A stretch of 64,000 nucleotides of DNA, taken from positions 2,264,352-2,328,351 of the forward strand of contig NZ_LT717701.1 in assembly GCF_900157385.1 (NCBI RefSeq), read 5' to 3'. Position numbers and translations under genes: made by a program. The notes beneath the pieces are model-generated. The model was not told the DNA's origin, made no database searches, and saw only the letters and a program-made list of their open reading frames with translations. Every line of letters begins with the position of its first letter. Position 1 is the first letter of the stretch. Below are positions 43,199 to 52,600 of the stretch, piece after piece. Source of the DNA: Mycobacterium terramassiliense (lineage in GTDB: Bacteria > Actinomycetota > Actinomycetes > Mycobacteriales > Mycobacteriaceae).

Positions 43199-44290
43199 AT
43201 GGCGGATGTGTCTCAGAAGCCGATGACCGTCGACCTCGATCCGGTGCAACTCGTCGCCGCCGACGGCACGCCGACGTCCGAAAGCCGTTACGGCCGGGGC
43301 CTTCCGCCGGAGACCCTGTGCTGGCTCCACGAGATGATGGTGGTCACCCGCGAGCTGGACACCGAGTTCGTCAACCTGAAGCGTCAGGGGCAATTGGCGC
43401 TGTTCGCCTCCTGCCGCGGCCAGGAAGCCGCCCAGGTCGGGGCCGCCGCCTGCCTGCGCAAGACGGACTGGCTGTTTCCCCAGTACCGCGAGCTCGGCGC
43501 GTACCTGGTGCGCGGCATCCCGCCCGGACACGTCGGGGCGGCGTGGCGCGGAACGTGGCACGGCGGACTGGATTTCACCAAGAAATGCTGCGCCCCGATG
43601 TCGATTCCGATCGGCACCCAGACCCTGCACGCCGTCGGCGCGGCGATGGCCGCGCAACGTCTGGGCGAGGATTCGGTGACGGTGGCCTTCCTGGGTGACG
43701 GCGCCACCAGCGAGGGCGACGTGCACGAGGCACTGAACTTCGCGGCCGTGTTCGTCGCGCCGTGCGTGTTCTACGTGCAGAACAACCAATGGGCGATCTC
43801 GGTGCCGGTGTCCAAACAGACCGCCGCACCTTCCCTCGCGCACAAGGCGATTGGCTACGGAATGCCCGGGATCCGGGTGGACGGCAACGACGTGCTGGCG
43901 TGCTACGCGGTGGTGGCCGAGGCCGCCGCCCGCGCCCGCGCCGGCGGCGGCCCGACGTTGATCGAGGCGGTCACCTACCGGCTCGGCCCGCACACCACCT
44001 CCGACGATCCGAGCCGTTACCGGACGCAGGACGAAGTGGACCGGTGGGCGGCGCTGGACCCGATCCCGCGCTACCGCGCCTACCTACAGGCCCAGGGGCT
44101 GTGGTCGGAACGGCTGGAGGAGCGGATTGCCGCGCGGGCGAAGCGGATGCGGGCCGAATTGCGCGACGCGGTGTTCGACGCGCCCGACTTCGACGTCGAC
44201 GAGGTGTTCACCACGGTGTACGCCGAGATCACGCCCGGGTTGCAGGCGCAGCGCCAGCAGCTGCTGGCCGAGCTTGGGCGGCTGGAATGA
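43199..44290 (+). CDS. bkdA: Branched-chain keto-acid dehydrogenase E1 alpha
   Basis: The 363-residue E1 alpha has the thiamine diphosphate motif GDGATSEGDVHEALNFA ... NNQ and the phosphate-loop region GPHTTSDDPSRYR. LFPQYRELGAYLVRGIP is also conserved. With BkdB it decarboxylates branched-chain 2-oxo acids from Leu, Ile and Val and acylates the lipoyl group of BkdC. It overlaps bkdB by 4 bases. Older annotation calls it pdhA. Confidence 0.93.
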   Translation: MADVSQKPMTVDLDPVQLVAADGTPTSESRYGRGLPPETLCWLHEMMVVTRELDTEFVNLKRQGQLALFASCRGQEAAQVGAAACLRKTDWLFPQYRELGAYLVRGIPPGHVGAAWRGTWHGGLDFTKKCCAPMSIPIGTQTLHAVGAAMAAQRLGEDSVTVAFLGDGATSEGDVHEALNFAAVFVAPCVFYVQNNQWAISVPVSKQTAAPSLAHKAIGYGMPGIRVDGNDVLACYAVVAEAAARARAGGGPTLIEAVTYRLGPHTTSDDPSRYRTQDEVDRWAALDPIPRYRAYLQAQGLWSERLEERIAARAKRMRAELRDAVFDAPDFDVDEVFTTVYAEITPGLQAQRQQLLAELGRLE

Positions 44291-45318
44291 CCCAGCTCGA
44301 AGACCGTCCCGCGGCACCGGCCCGCGACGCGACCGTCACGCAGCCGTTGACCATGGTGCAGGCGCTCAACCGCGCGCTGCACGACGCGATGGCCGCCGAC
44401 GATCGCGTCCTGGTGTTCGGAGAGGACGTCTCGGTCGAGGGCGGCGTGTTCCGGGTCACCGAGGGCCTGGCCGAAACATTCGGTGAGGCGCGCTGTTTCG
44501 ACACGCCGCTGGCCGAATCCGCCATCATCGGCATCGCGGTCGGCCTGGCGCTGCGCGGCTTCGTGCCGGTGCCCGAGATTCAGTTCGACGGGTTCTCCTA
44601 CCCCGCCTTCGATCAGGTGGTCAGCCACTTGGCGAAGTACCGCACCCGCACCAGGGGCGAGATCAACATGCCGGTCACCGTCCGGATCCCGTCTTTCGGG
44701 GGAATCGGTGCGGCCGAACATCATTCGGATTCCACCGAGTCCTATTGGGCGCACACCGCCGGTCTGAAGGTGGTGGTGCCGTCCAGCCCGGCCGACGCCT
44801 ACTGGCTGCTTCGTCACTCCATCGCGTGCCCCGACCCGGTGATGTACCTGGAACCGAAGCGGCGCTATCAGGGGCGCGGCGCGGTCGACACCGCGCATTC
44901 CGAACCGCCCATCGGGCAGGCCATGGTGCGCCGGCCCGGCCGTGACGTCACCGTCGTGACGTACGGTAGCCTGGTGAACACCGCCGTCGCTGCGGCGGAA
45001 GAGGCTCAGCACCAACGGGATTGGAGCCTGGAGGTCATCGATCTGCGGTCGCTGGTCCCGCTGGACTTCGACACCGTCGCCGCCTCGATTCACCGGACCG
45101 GCCGCTGCGTGGTGCTGCACGAGGGGCCGCGCAGTCTGGGCTACGGGGCCGGCCTGGCCGCGCGCATCCAGGAGGAGATGTTCTACGAGCTGGAGGCGCC
45201 GGTATTGCGCGCCTGCGGTTTTGACACGCCCTACCCGCCGGCGCGGTTGGAGGGGTTGTGGCTGCCGGGGCCCGACCGGCTGCTGGACTGCGTCGAGCGC
45301 GCGCTGGGAATGCCATGA
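44287..45318 (+). CDS. bkdB: Branched-chain keto-acid dehydrogenase E1 beta
   Basis: From the ATG at 44287 the product has 343 residues. VFGEDVSVEGGVFRVTEGLA, FDTPLAESAIIGIAVGLALR and PEIQFDGFSYPAFDQVVSHL are E1 beta motifs for TPP binding and subunit contact. It forms the alpha2beta2 E1 with BkdA. It overlaps bkdC by 4 bases (ATGA). Older annotation calls it pdhB. Confidence 0.93.
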   Translation: MTQLEDRPAAPARDATVTQPLTMVQALNRALHDAMAADDRVLVFGEDVSVEGGVFRVTEGLAETFGEARCFDTPLAESAIIGIAVGLALRGFVPVPEIQFDGFSYPAFDQVVSHLAKYRTRTRGEINMPVTVRIPSFGGIGAAEHHSDSTESYWAHTAGLKVVVPSSPADAYWLLRHSIACPDPVMYLEPKRRYQGRGAVDTAHSEPPIGQAMVRRPGRDVTVVTYGSLVNTAVAAAEEAQHQRDWSLEVIDLRSLVPLDFDTVAASIHRTGRCVVLHEGPRSLGYGAGLAARIQEEMFYELEAPVLRACGFDTPYPPARLEGLWLPGPDRLLDCVERALGMP

Positions 45319-46454
45319 GCGCCGACGACCGGGTGATGTCGTTTCGGGTGCCCGATCTCGGCGAGGGGCTCGAAGAGGTGACGGTCTCGTGCTGGTATGT
45401 CGAGGTCGGCGCCGACGTCGAGCTCAACCAGGTGTTGTGTTCGGTGGAGACCGCCAAGGCCGAGGTGGAGATCCCGAGCCCGTACGCCGGGCGCATCGTC
45501 GAAACCAACGGCGCCGAGGGCGATGTGCTCAAGGTCGGTGCGGTGCTGGTCCGCATCGACACCGCACCCGGCCCGGCCGTCGTGCCCACGCTGGTCGGCT
45601 ACGGCGCCGACGCCGGCATCGACGCCAGCCGACGGACCGGCCGCCCGCTCGCCGCCCCGCCGGTGCGCAAGCTGGCCAAGGAGCTTGCGGTCGATCTCGC
45701 CTCGCTGCGGCGCGACCGGGACGAGGTCATCACCCGCGCGGACGTGTTGGCCGCCGCTCACGGCACGGCGGATGACGTTAGGCCGGTCCGCGGCGTGCAG
45801 GCCAGGATGGCGGAGAAGCTGGCCCTGTCGCACCGGGAGATCCCGGCCGCGAAAGCCGGCGTCGACGTGGATTGCACCGCGCTGCTGCGATTGAGCGACC
45901 GTTCCACGGACCCCGACATCACGCCGTTCGTGCTCACGCTGCGGCTGCTCGTTATCGCCTTGGGACACAACGCGATTCTCAACTCGACGTGGGTCGACTC
46001 GCCCGAAGGCCCACACGTGCATGTCCATCGGGGCGTGCATCTGGGGTTCGGTGCGGCCACCGAACGCGGGCTGCTGGTGCCGGTGATCGCCGACGCGCAG
46101 AAGATGACCACGCGCGAGTTGTCCTGCCGGACTGCCGAATTGATCAAAGGCGCGCGCCAGGGCACCCTGACGCCCGCCGAACTGACGGGCTCCACCTTCA
46201 CCGTGTCGAACTTCGGGGCGCTCGGGTTGGACGACGGAGTACCGGTGATCAACCATCCGGAGGCGGCCATCCTGGGCATGGGCGCGATCAGGCCGCGGCC
46301 AGTGGTCGTCGGCGGCGAGGTTGCCGTGCGCTCGACGATGGCGCTGACATGCGTGTTCGACCACCGCGTCGCGGACGGCGCGCAGGTGGCGCGGTTCGTC
46401 TGCGAGCTGCGGGATCTGATCGAGTCGCCCGAGACTGCCCTGCTGGATCTGTAG
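45315..46454 (+). CDS. bkdC: Branched-chain keto-acid dehydrogenase E2 (dihydrolipoyl acyltransferase)
   Basis: From the ATG at 45315 the product has 379 residues. A single lipoyl domain carries the lysine in SVETAKAEVEIPSP. A peripheral-subunit-binding domain (APPVRKLAKELAVDLASLRR) follows, then the catalytic domain with VFDHRVADGAQ (His and Asp-Gly). E3 is encoded elsewhere. It transfers the branched acyl group to CoA. It ends the operon. Confidence 0.93.
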   Translation: MSADDRVMSFRVPDLGEGLEEVTVSCWYVEVGADVELNQVLCSVETAKAEVEIPSPYAGRIVETNGAEGDVLKVGAVLVRIDTAPGPAVVPTLVGYGADAGIDASRRTGRPLAAPPVRKLAKELAVDLASLRRDRDEVITRADVLAAAHGTADDVRPVRGVQARMAEKLALSHREIPAAKAGVDVDCTALLRLSDRSTDPDITPFVLTLRLLVIALGHNAILNSTWVDSPEGPHVHVHRGVHLGFGAATERGLLVPVIADAQKMTTRELSCRTAELIKGARQGTLTPAELTGSTFTVSNFGALGLDDGVPVINHPEAAILGMGAIRPRPVVVGGEVAVRSTMALTCVFDHRVADGAQVARFVCELRDLIESPETALLDL

Positions 46455-46772
46455 GCGTCAGGAGATGAAGCCTGTTTGATCCGGATCTGGTCGGTTTCGG
46501 TGTCCCGGCGGGTGGCCGCGGGCCGCACGATGCAAGTGTTCCGTCGGCGCAACTTTGATTGTTGAAAGTGTCCAGTACCCATTGACCATGTTGGTGTGCC
46601 CCAGGTCCGCCTCCCTACGATTTGGCGCCGGTTTTCGGTGGCATTAGTGCAGTTCGGCGGGGGCGGTCGCGTGGTTGCTGTCGCGCCGGAGGCGGCGACG
46701 GGGGAGAATCGATTCTTCGCGTTGATCAGCGCCACTGCGGCGCAGCGCAAAGGCATAGGGCGGGGAGGCGCC
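46455..46772. other. Non-coding gap after the bkd operon
   Basis: No gene or strong hairpin is seen in these 318 bases. The frame of the next gene is open upstream to 46596, but that extension lacks a signal-peptide start and conserved features. A TTGACC sequence near 46577 could be a -35 box, but no well-spaced -10 follows. Confidence 0.4.
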
Positions 46773-47147
46773 ATGAAGACACCAGCAGCGGCGGCGATGG
46801 CGATCGGCATCACAGTTGCGGCAACGCCGCTCGCCCAGGCCGACGACCCGTGGATCGCGATGGCGATATCGGACTCCACAGGCCAGATCCAGGTCAGCGG
46901 AGGAACCAGCCAAGCCGACGCAGAAAAAAATGTGATGTCGGCGTGCCGCAAGACAATCAGCGACTGTCGCCTGTTGGCCAGCGGGCAAGGCGGTTGCGTC
47001 GCCATCGCCATGCCTCCCGCGCACACCAGATACTTCGGCGGTTGGGGTCCCACACGTGGCGACGCGGAGGCGGCCGCCGTCGCCAACTCCGGCGGCGGAA
47101 CGGTCCTCAAAGACCACACCCACTGCGCGGGTGATCCCGCGAGCTAA
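46773..47147 (+). CDS. Secreted DUF4189-family protein
   Basis: From the ATG at 46773 (GGGGAGG upstream) the product has 124 residues with a signal peptide (MKTPAAAAMAIGITVAATPL, then AQA-DD). The mature part has WIAMAISDSTGQ, NVMSACRKTISDCRLLASGQ and paired cysteines, fitting DUF4189. These are small exported proteins of unknown function. The chosen start places the signal peptide at the N-terminus. Confidence 0.8.
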   Translation: MKTPAAAAMAIGITVAATPLAQADDPWIAMAISDSTGQIQVSGGTSQADAEKNVMSACRKTISDCRLLASGQGGCVAIAMPPAHTRYFGGWGPTRGDAEAAAVANSGGGTVLKDHTHCAGDPAS

Positions 47148-47234
47148 CGGCCGGCGCGGTGCTCGCCGAGACTCAAGCGACGGCGACCCGAGTCGTGTCG
47201 TGCGCGTGGTGGCAGTGTCGCGTTCAGCTCGGGT

Positions 47235-48005
47235 CTAGCGACGTCGCGCCGCGGCCAACCTGCTTGCGAATTCCGGTGATTGGATGGAGGACGCCTGCGG
47301 GTCGAGCTCCGCGCGCATGGCGAGGTCGTGTTGTTCGGTGTCCACCGACCCCGGGTTGATCGTGGCGCGCATCGTCGCCTTGGTCGCCAGCACCACCTCG
47401 CGGGGCGCGGCCGCGGGACCGGCGGCAAGCTCGAGCGCCGCGGCGACGGGGTCGTCGGCGACGCTGAGCGCCAACCCGTGCCCCACGGCCGATTGGGCGT
47501 CGAAGCGCATCCCGAACAGCAGGGCCGCGCGCGCGACCTGGGGACCCACCGCGCGTTGCAGCATCCATGTCGCGCCCCCGCCGGGATGGAGCCCCAGCTT
47601 TTGGAAACGGGCGTCGAACAACGCGCCGGGCCCCGCGATGCGCACGTCCGCCGCCAGCGCCAGGTTGAGGCCCGCGCCGACGGCCGCCCCGTTGACCGCG
47701 GCGATCGTGGGCAGCCGGCAATTGCCGACGGCCATGAACCCGTCGTAGATGCGCCGCAGCCCCGTCTCCGCCGCGCCGCTACCGGCAGCGCCGAGGGCGC
47801 TGAGGTCGGCGCCGGCGCAAAACGCCTTGCCCGCGCCGGTGACCACGACGGCGTGCACCTTGGGATCGGATTCCGCCCGCTCCACGGCCTCGCGCAGCCG
47901 CGCCGACATCTCGTCGGTGAACGCGTTGCGCCGATCCGGGTCGTTGACGGTGATGAGCGCGACGCGAGCGTCGACGCGGTACAGGACGGGGTCGGACTCG
48001 CTCAT
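47235..48005 (-). CDS. echA14: Enoyl-CoA hydratase/isomerase (EchA14-like)
   Basis: From the ATG at 48005 the product has 256 residues, as in M. tuberculosis EchA14. VVVTGAGKAFCAGADLSAL forms the first oxyanion-hole segment and TIAAVNGAAVGAGLNLALAA the second. One glutamate of the usual catalytic pair is not obvious, so isomerase or hydratase activity is uncertain. Orientation and closeness to the bkd locus support the EchA14 assignment. Confidence 0.75.
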   Translation of the reverse strand: MSESDPVLYRVDARVALITVNDPDRRNAFTDEMSARLREAVERAESDPKVHAVVVTGAGKAFCAGADLSALGAAGSGAAETGLRRIYDGFMAVGNCRLPTIAAVNGAAVGAGLNLALAADVRIAGPGALFDARFQKLGLHPGGGATWMLQRAVGPQVARAALLFGMRFDAQSAVGHGLALSVADDPVAAALELAAGPAAAPREVVLATKATMRATINPGSVDTEQHDLAMRAELDPQASSIQSPEFASRLAAARRR

Positions 48006-48135
48006 CCGGATAACGGTACTTGGCGCGCTCACCGGCCCAAACGCCCGCCAAGGATCCATTGAGAATCCCTCAAGCCTTCCTGCCGAAGCTCAGTTCACGA
48101 GCAGATCGATGCGGCAACTGACGGGAGGAGCACTT

Positions 48136-48384
48136 ATGTGCACCACGGCGGAGAAGAAAGCGAACAGGAAACTCGGATTCCTCCGGTTGGCGATGGTCTC
48201 ATCGGCCACCGCAATCATCATCGCGATCGGTATGGCAGTCGCCTACTTCAACCTTCCGGCCGCGGGCCACCCGTGCTCCGTGCGGAACGCCACCGCCCGC
48301 GACGCCGCCGGGCGCACGATGTGGTGCAACCCGACGGCGGAGGCGAGCCACGACGCAGTCTGGCAGTACGCGCCGGGCGCGTAG
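48136..48384 (+). CDS. Small membrane-anchored hypothetical protein
   Basis: The ATG at 48136 has GGAGGAG just upstream. The 82-residue product has one hydrophobic helix (LAMVSSATAIIIAIGMAVAY) after a basic N-terminus, and a short extracytoplasmic tail with two cysteines (HPCSVRN and MWCNPTA). I do not recognise a family. It may be a small exported or membrane-tethered protein. Confidence 0.6.
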   Translation: MCTTAEKKANRKLGFLRLAMVSSATAIIIAIGMAVAYFNLPAAGHPCSVRNATARDAAGRTMWCNPTAEASHDAVWQYAPGA

Positions 48385-48415
48385 TTAATTTAGTGGCGGG
48401 TCGCCACCATCGGAC

Positions 48416-48844
48416 CTAGTCGGTGAAGTCGATCCGAACCGACACCGGGGTCGTTTCCAGCGCCTTGACCATCCTGGCCGCGAGTCGTCCGAACTTGCGG
48501 GCACGCGCGACGACGTCGTCGTCCGGCCTGAATGTCGCGACCCCGGCGCGCCACTGATTGCCCTGTCGCATACGGACTTTCGGGTTGTCGGTGATGTTTC
48601 TGCCCCAGCCCGAGCGGGTGCCGTGCTGGCAGATCACCCACGCGCCGCCGTCGTCGAATTGGGCCGAAACCGGGACCCGGCGTGCCTGGCCGGTCTTGCG
48701 GCCGATGGTTTCCAGCTCGGTGGCCATGGTGGTGCGCACCCCGAGTGCGCTCAACCCCTTCACGGCCGGGTTGAGCAGATAGCGCCCGATCGCACGTTCC
48801 CTGCGGAACTTTCGCAGCGTCTTTTGCTCGTTGGTGCTCCTCAT
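48416..48844 (-). CDS. F420-dependent oxidoreductase of the Ddn/nitroreductase family
   Basis: The 142-residue protein has ELETIGRKTGQARRVPVSAQ and WVICQHGTRSGWGRNI followed by DNPKVRMRQGNQW, the typical deazaflavin-dependent (DUF385) pattern. Members use F420H2 to reduce diverse compounds. It is divergent from a TetR regulator, with a palindrome at 48858-48873 between them, so the pair probably forms a ligand-controlled detoxification unit. Confidence 0.82.
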   Translation of the reverse strand: MRSTNEQKTLRKFRRERAIGRYLLNPAVKGLSALGVRTTMATELETIGRKTGQARRVPVSAQFDDGGAWVICQHGTRSGWGRNITDNPKVRMRQGNQWRAGVATFRPDDDVVARARKFGRLAARMVKALETTPVSVRIDFTD

Positions 48845-48857
48845 GGCCTCAGGCTAG

Positions 48858-48873
48858 TAGACCGATTGGTATA
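48858..48873. promoter_or_regulatory. Probable TetR operator
   Basis: TAGACCGATTGGTATA has near-symmetric arms (TAGACC/GGTATA, one mismatch) around GATT. It resembles the TAGACC/GGTCTA half-sites of LmrA/YxaF-type TetR regulators and lies 14-35 bases from both divergent starts. Confidence 0.6.
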
Positions 48874-48907
48874 GTTCAACCCTGAATTGCGACGAAAGGC
48901 GGCGAAT

Positions 48908-49474
48908 ATGTCGGCGCGGGATGCCCTCATCGCCAGTGTCACGGGATTGGTGCGCCGGCGGGGTGTGGCCGGAACCGGCCTCAATGCGCTGCTGGAGGAC
49001 AGCGGAGTCGCCCGCCGAACCGTCTACCTGAACTTTCCGGGCGGCAAAGCGGAACTCATCGCCGAAGCCACCCGCCTGGCGGGACAGGAGCTGACCGCGG
49101 TGATCCGGTCAGCGGATGACGGGGGCCACCCCGCCCAGGCGGTCCAGACCTTCATCGATGAATGGAAGGCGCAGCTGAGTGGGACGCAGATGCAAGCGGG
49201 ATGCCCGGTCGTCGCGGCGATCCTCGGTCGGCATGACGCGCCGGCGGCCGCCCAGGCGGCCCGTGAGGCCGTTGATCAGTGGCAGATGATCCTCGCTGAC
49301 CGGCTGGTCAAGTCGGGTGCCGATGGTGACAGCGCTCGCTCGCTGGCCACATTGACCGTCGCCGCCATCGAAGGCGCCGTCCTCCTCGCGCTCGCGACCC
49401 AGTCGACGGCCGCGCTCGATGATGTCGGGCGTCACCTGATCGAGGTCTTCAAGCTCCACCTGCCGGATCGGTAA
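48908..49474 (+). CDS. TetR-family regulator (LmrA/YxaF-like)
   Basis: From the ATG at 48908 the product has 188 residues. The HTH reads GLNALLEDSGVARRTVYLNF followed by PGGKAELIAEAT, and the Phe-Pro-Gly-Gly-Lys after the recognition helix is typical of the LmrA/YxaF branch. The C-terminal domain (AGCPVVAAILGRHDAP) also fits. It probably represses itself and the divergent F420 oxidoreductase; control of the PKS downstream is possible. Confidence 0.82.
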   Translation: MSARDALIASVTGLVRRRGVAGTGLNALLEDSGVARRTVYLNFPGGKAELIAEATRLAGQELTAVIRSADDGGHPAQAVQTFIDEWKAQLSGTQMQAGCPVVAAILGRHDAPAAAQAAREAVDQWQMILADRLVKSGADGDSARSLATLTVAAIEGAVLLALATQSTAALDDVGRHLIEVFKLHLPDR

Positions 49475-49654
49475 CCGTTGTACCGCAACGTGTTTGACGT
49501 CGAATGAACACATCCTTCCCGCGTGACCCGACATGGCGAAAACGGCCATATTCGGCGCCATGTCATGCCGCCGCCGGGCTTCCCGACCGCGGCTTCTCCC
49601 CGGCTGCGCCGGTTTCGCCGACGCCCTGCCGGTTCATGGGTATCGTCAAGCGCT

Positions 49655-52600
49655 GTGATTGAGTCTTCGATCCCCGTTGTGCTGCGCGAGCGGGCCCTGC
49701 TTCGGCCCGATGAGACGGCGTTTACCTACGTCGACTACGAGCAGGACCCGGCGGGGGTCGCGGAAAGTCTGACGTGGTCGCAGCTGTATCGGCGGACGCG
49801 GAACGTCGCACGGGCGCTCACAGCTTGCGGGTCCAACGGCGACCGCGCCGTGATATTGGCGCCGCAAGGACTCGAGTACCTTCTCGGCTTCCTGGGCGCC
49901 CTGCAGGCCGGTCAGATCGCGGTCCCGCTGCCGCTTCCGCTGCGGGGCGCGGGCGACGAGCGGGTCAGCTCGGTCCTGCTGGACGCGGCGCCGTCGTCCA
50001 TCCTCACGACCTCCCCCGTCGCGGGCGACATCGCCGAGTACATCCAGTCAAGGCCCGGCGAGCGCGCGCCATCGCTCGTCGAGGTCGATCTGCTGGATCT
50101 TGACTCGGAGCCAGGATCCGCCACGGACGCCGAGACTCTGCCGAGCGTTGCGCATTTGCAATACACCTCCGGCTCGACCCGCACCCCAGCGGGAGTCGTG
50201 GTCTCGCACAAGAACATTCAGGTCAACTGCCAACAGATCATGTCCGCCTTCTACGAGGACGGGATCGCTCCGCCGGACACCACGGTGGTGTCATGGCTGC
50301 CGTTCTTCCACGACATGGGGCTGGTCCTGAGCATTTGTTTCCCGATCATGGCGGGATTTCGCACCGTGCTCACGAGCCCGCCGGCGTTCCTGCAGCGACC
50401 GGCGCGCTGGATGCAGATGCTGGCCAGCAACCCCCACGCTTTTTCGGCCGGGCCGAACATCGCTTTTGAATTGGCGGCGCGGAAAACTTCGGACGACGAC
50501 CTGGCCGGGCTTGACCTTGGGGGCGTGCGCAACATCCTCAACGGCGCCGAACGCGTCAACCCCCCGACGCTGCGGCGCTTCGCCGAGCGGTTCGCCCGGT
50601 TCAACCTTCGCCCCGAGGCGCTGCGCCCTTCGTACGGTCTCGCCGAGGCCACGCTCTTGGTGGCCACACTGGAAACCGGTCTGCCACCGGCGACCGTTTT
50701 CTTCGAATCCGAAAAGCTGACCGCTGGCGACGCGCAGCGCTGCGCTGGCGGAGAAGGCATACCGCTGGTCAGTTACGGCATGCCGACGACGCAGACGGTG
50801 CGCATCGTCGACCCCGAGACCAGCATCGAATGCCCGCCGGGGACGGTCGGTGAGATCTGGGTGCACGGCGACAACGTCTGTTCCGGCTACTGGCAGAAAC
50901 CGCAGGAGAGCGAACGAACCTTCGGCGCAACGCTTGTCAATCCGTCGGCCGGGACGCCCGAAGCGCCGTGGCTGAGAACCGGAGACCTCGGCTTCTTCTC
51001 CGACGACGAGATGTTCATCGTCGGCCGCATCAAGGACCTCCTGATCGTGTACGGGCGCAACCACGCTCCCGACGACATCGAGGCGACGATCCAGGAAATC
51101 ACCGCGGGCCGCGTCGTGGCGATCGCGGTTCCCGACGACGACGGCGTCGAAAAGCTGGTCACCATCGTCGAATTCAAGGCCGGCGACGATCCGGACGAGG
51201 CCGCGCAGCGGCTGGGCGTCGTCAGACGTCAGATCACCGCGGCGATATCGAGGGCACATGAGCTGAGCGTCGCGGATCTCGTTCTGGTGCCGCCTCATTC
51301 GATCCCCCTCACCACCAGCGGCAAGGTCAGGCGGCGGGATTCCCTGCAACGGTATTTGCGCAACGAGTTCACCCGCTGGGACGAGCCGACCCGCCGGCCG
51401 GAACCGCGCGTGGCCGACGACACCGGTGCGGGCGCCGAGCCCGACTCGGATTGGGCGCAACGCCTGGGCACGCTGCGCCAGCAGCAACACGACCTGCTGC
51501 TCGGCGTGGTGTGCTCGCAGGTGGCAACGGTGTTGGGCAATTCCAGCCCCCAGGACATCGATCCCGAGTGCCCTTTCCAGGACTTGGGGTTCGACTCGGT
51601 GAAGGCAACGGAGTTGCTCGACCGGCTCAAGACCGAAACCAAGCTGGCCTTGCCGGCCACGCTGGCCTTCGACTACCCGACCCCGGACGAGCTGGCCACG
51701 CACCTGGGCCGGCTGCTGAGCGGACCGGTCGCGGCGGCCCCGCAGGCGGGATCGCGGGCGGAGTCGGACGAGCCGATTGCGGTGGTGGGCATGGCGTGTC
51801 GGTTCCCGGGAGGGGTGGATTCGCCGGCGGCGCTGTGGGATCTGGTGTCCGGTGGCGTCGATGCGGTGGGGGAGTTCCCGGCCGACCGCGGCTGGAATCT
51901 GGCGGAGTTGTTCGACCCCGACCCCGACGCGGTCGGCAAGACCTACACCCGCGTAGGGGGGTTTTTGGCGGAGGCGGCCGAGTTCGACGCGGAGTTCTTC
52001 GGGATCTCGGCGCGCGAGGCTCAAACCATGGACCCGCAGCAGCGGTTGCTGCTCGAGGTGTGCTGGGAAGCGTTGGAATCGGCCCGAATTGACCCGGCTG
52101 GCTTGGCGCGCTCGGAGACCGGGGTGTTCGTCGGGGCGTGGTCACAAACCTACGGCGCGGGCGGTTCCGATGGCGCGGAGGGATACGGGCTGACCGGCCT
52201 GTCCACCAGCGTGGCTTCCGGTCGGGTGGCATACGCGTTGGGGTTGCAGGGCCCGGCCATCACGATCGACACGGCGTGCTCGTCGTCGCTGGTGGCAACG
52301 CATTTGGCGTGTCAGTCCCTGCGTAACGGCGAGTCGGCTCTCGCCCTCGCCGGTGGTGCCACGGTGATGACGACACCTTCGGTGTTCACCGAGTTCGCCC
52401 GCCAGCGCGGGTTGGCCGCCGACGGGCGGTGTAAGGCGTTCTCCGCCAACGCCGATGGCACCGGCTGGGGTGAGGGGGCCGCGGTGTTGGTGCTGGAGCG
52501 GCTCAGCGACGCCCAGCGCAACCACCATCCGGTGCTGGCGGTCATCGCCGGCTCGGCGATCAACCAAGACGGCGCCTCCAACGGGCTGACCGCCCCCAAC

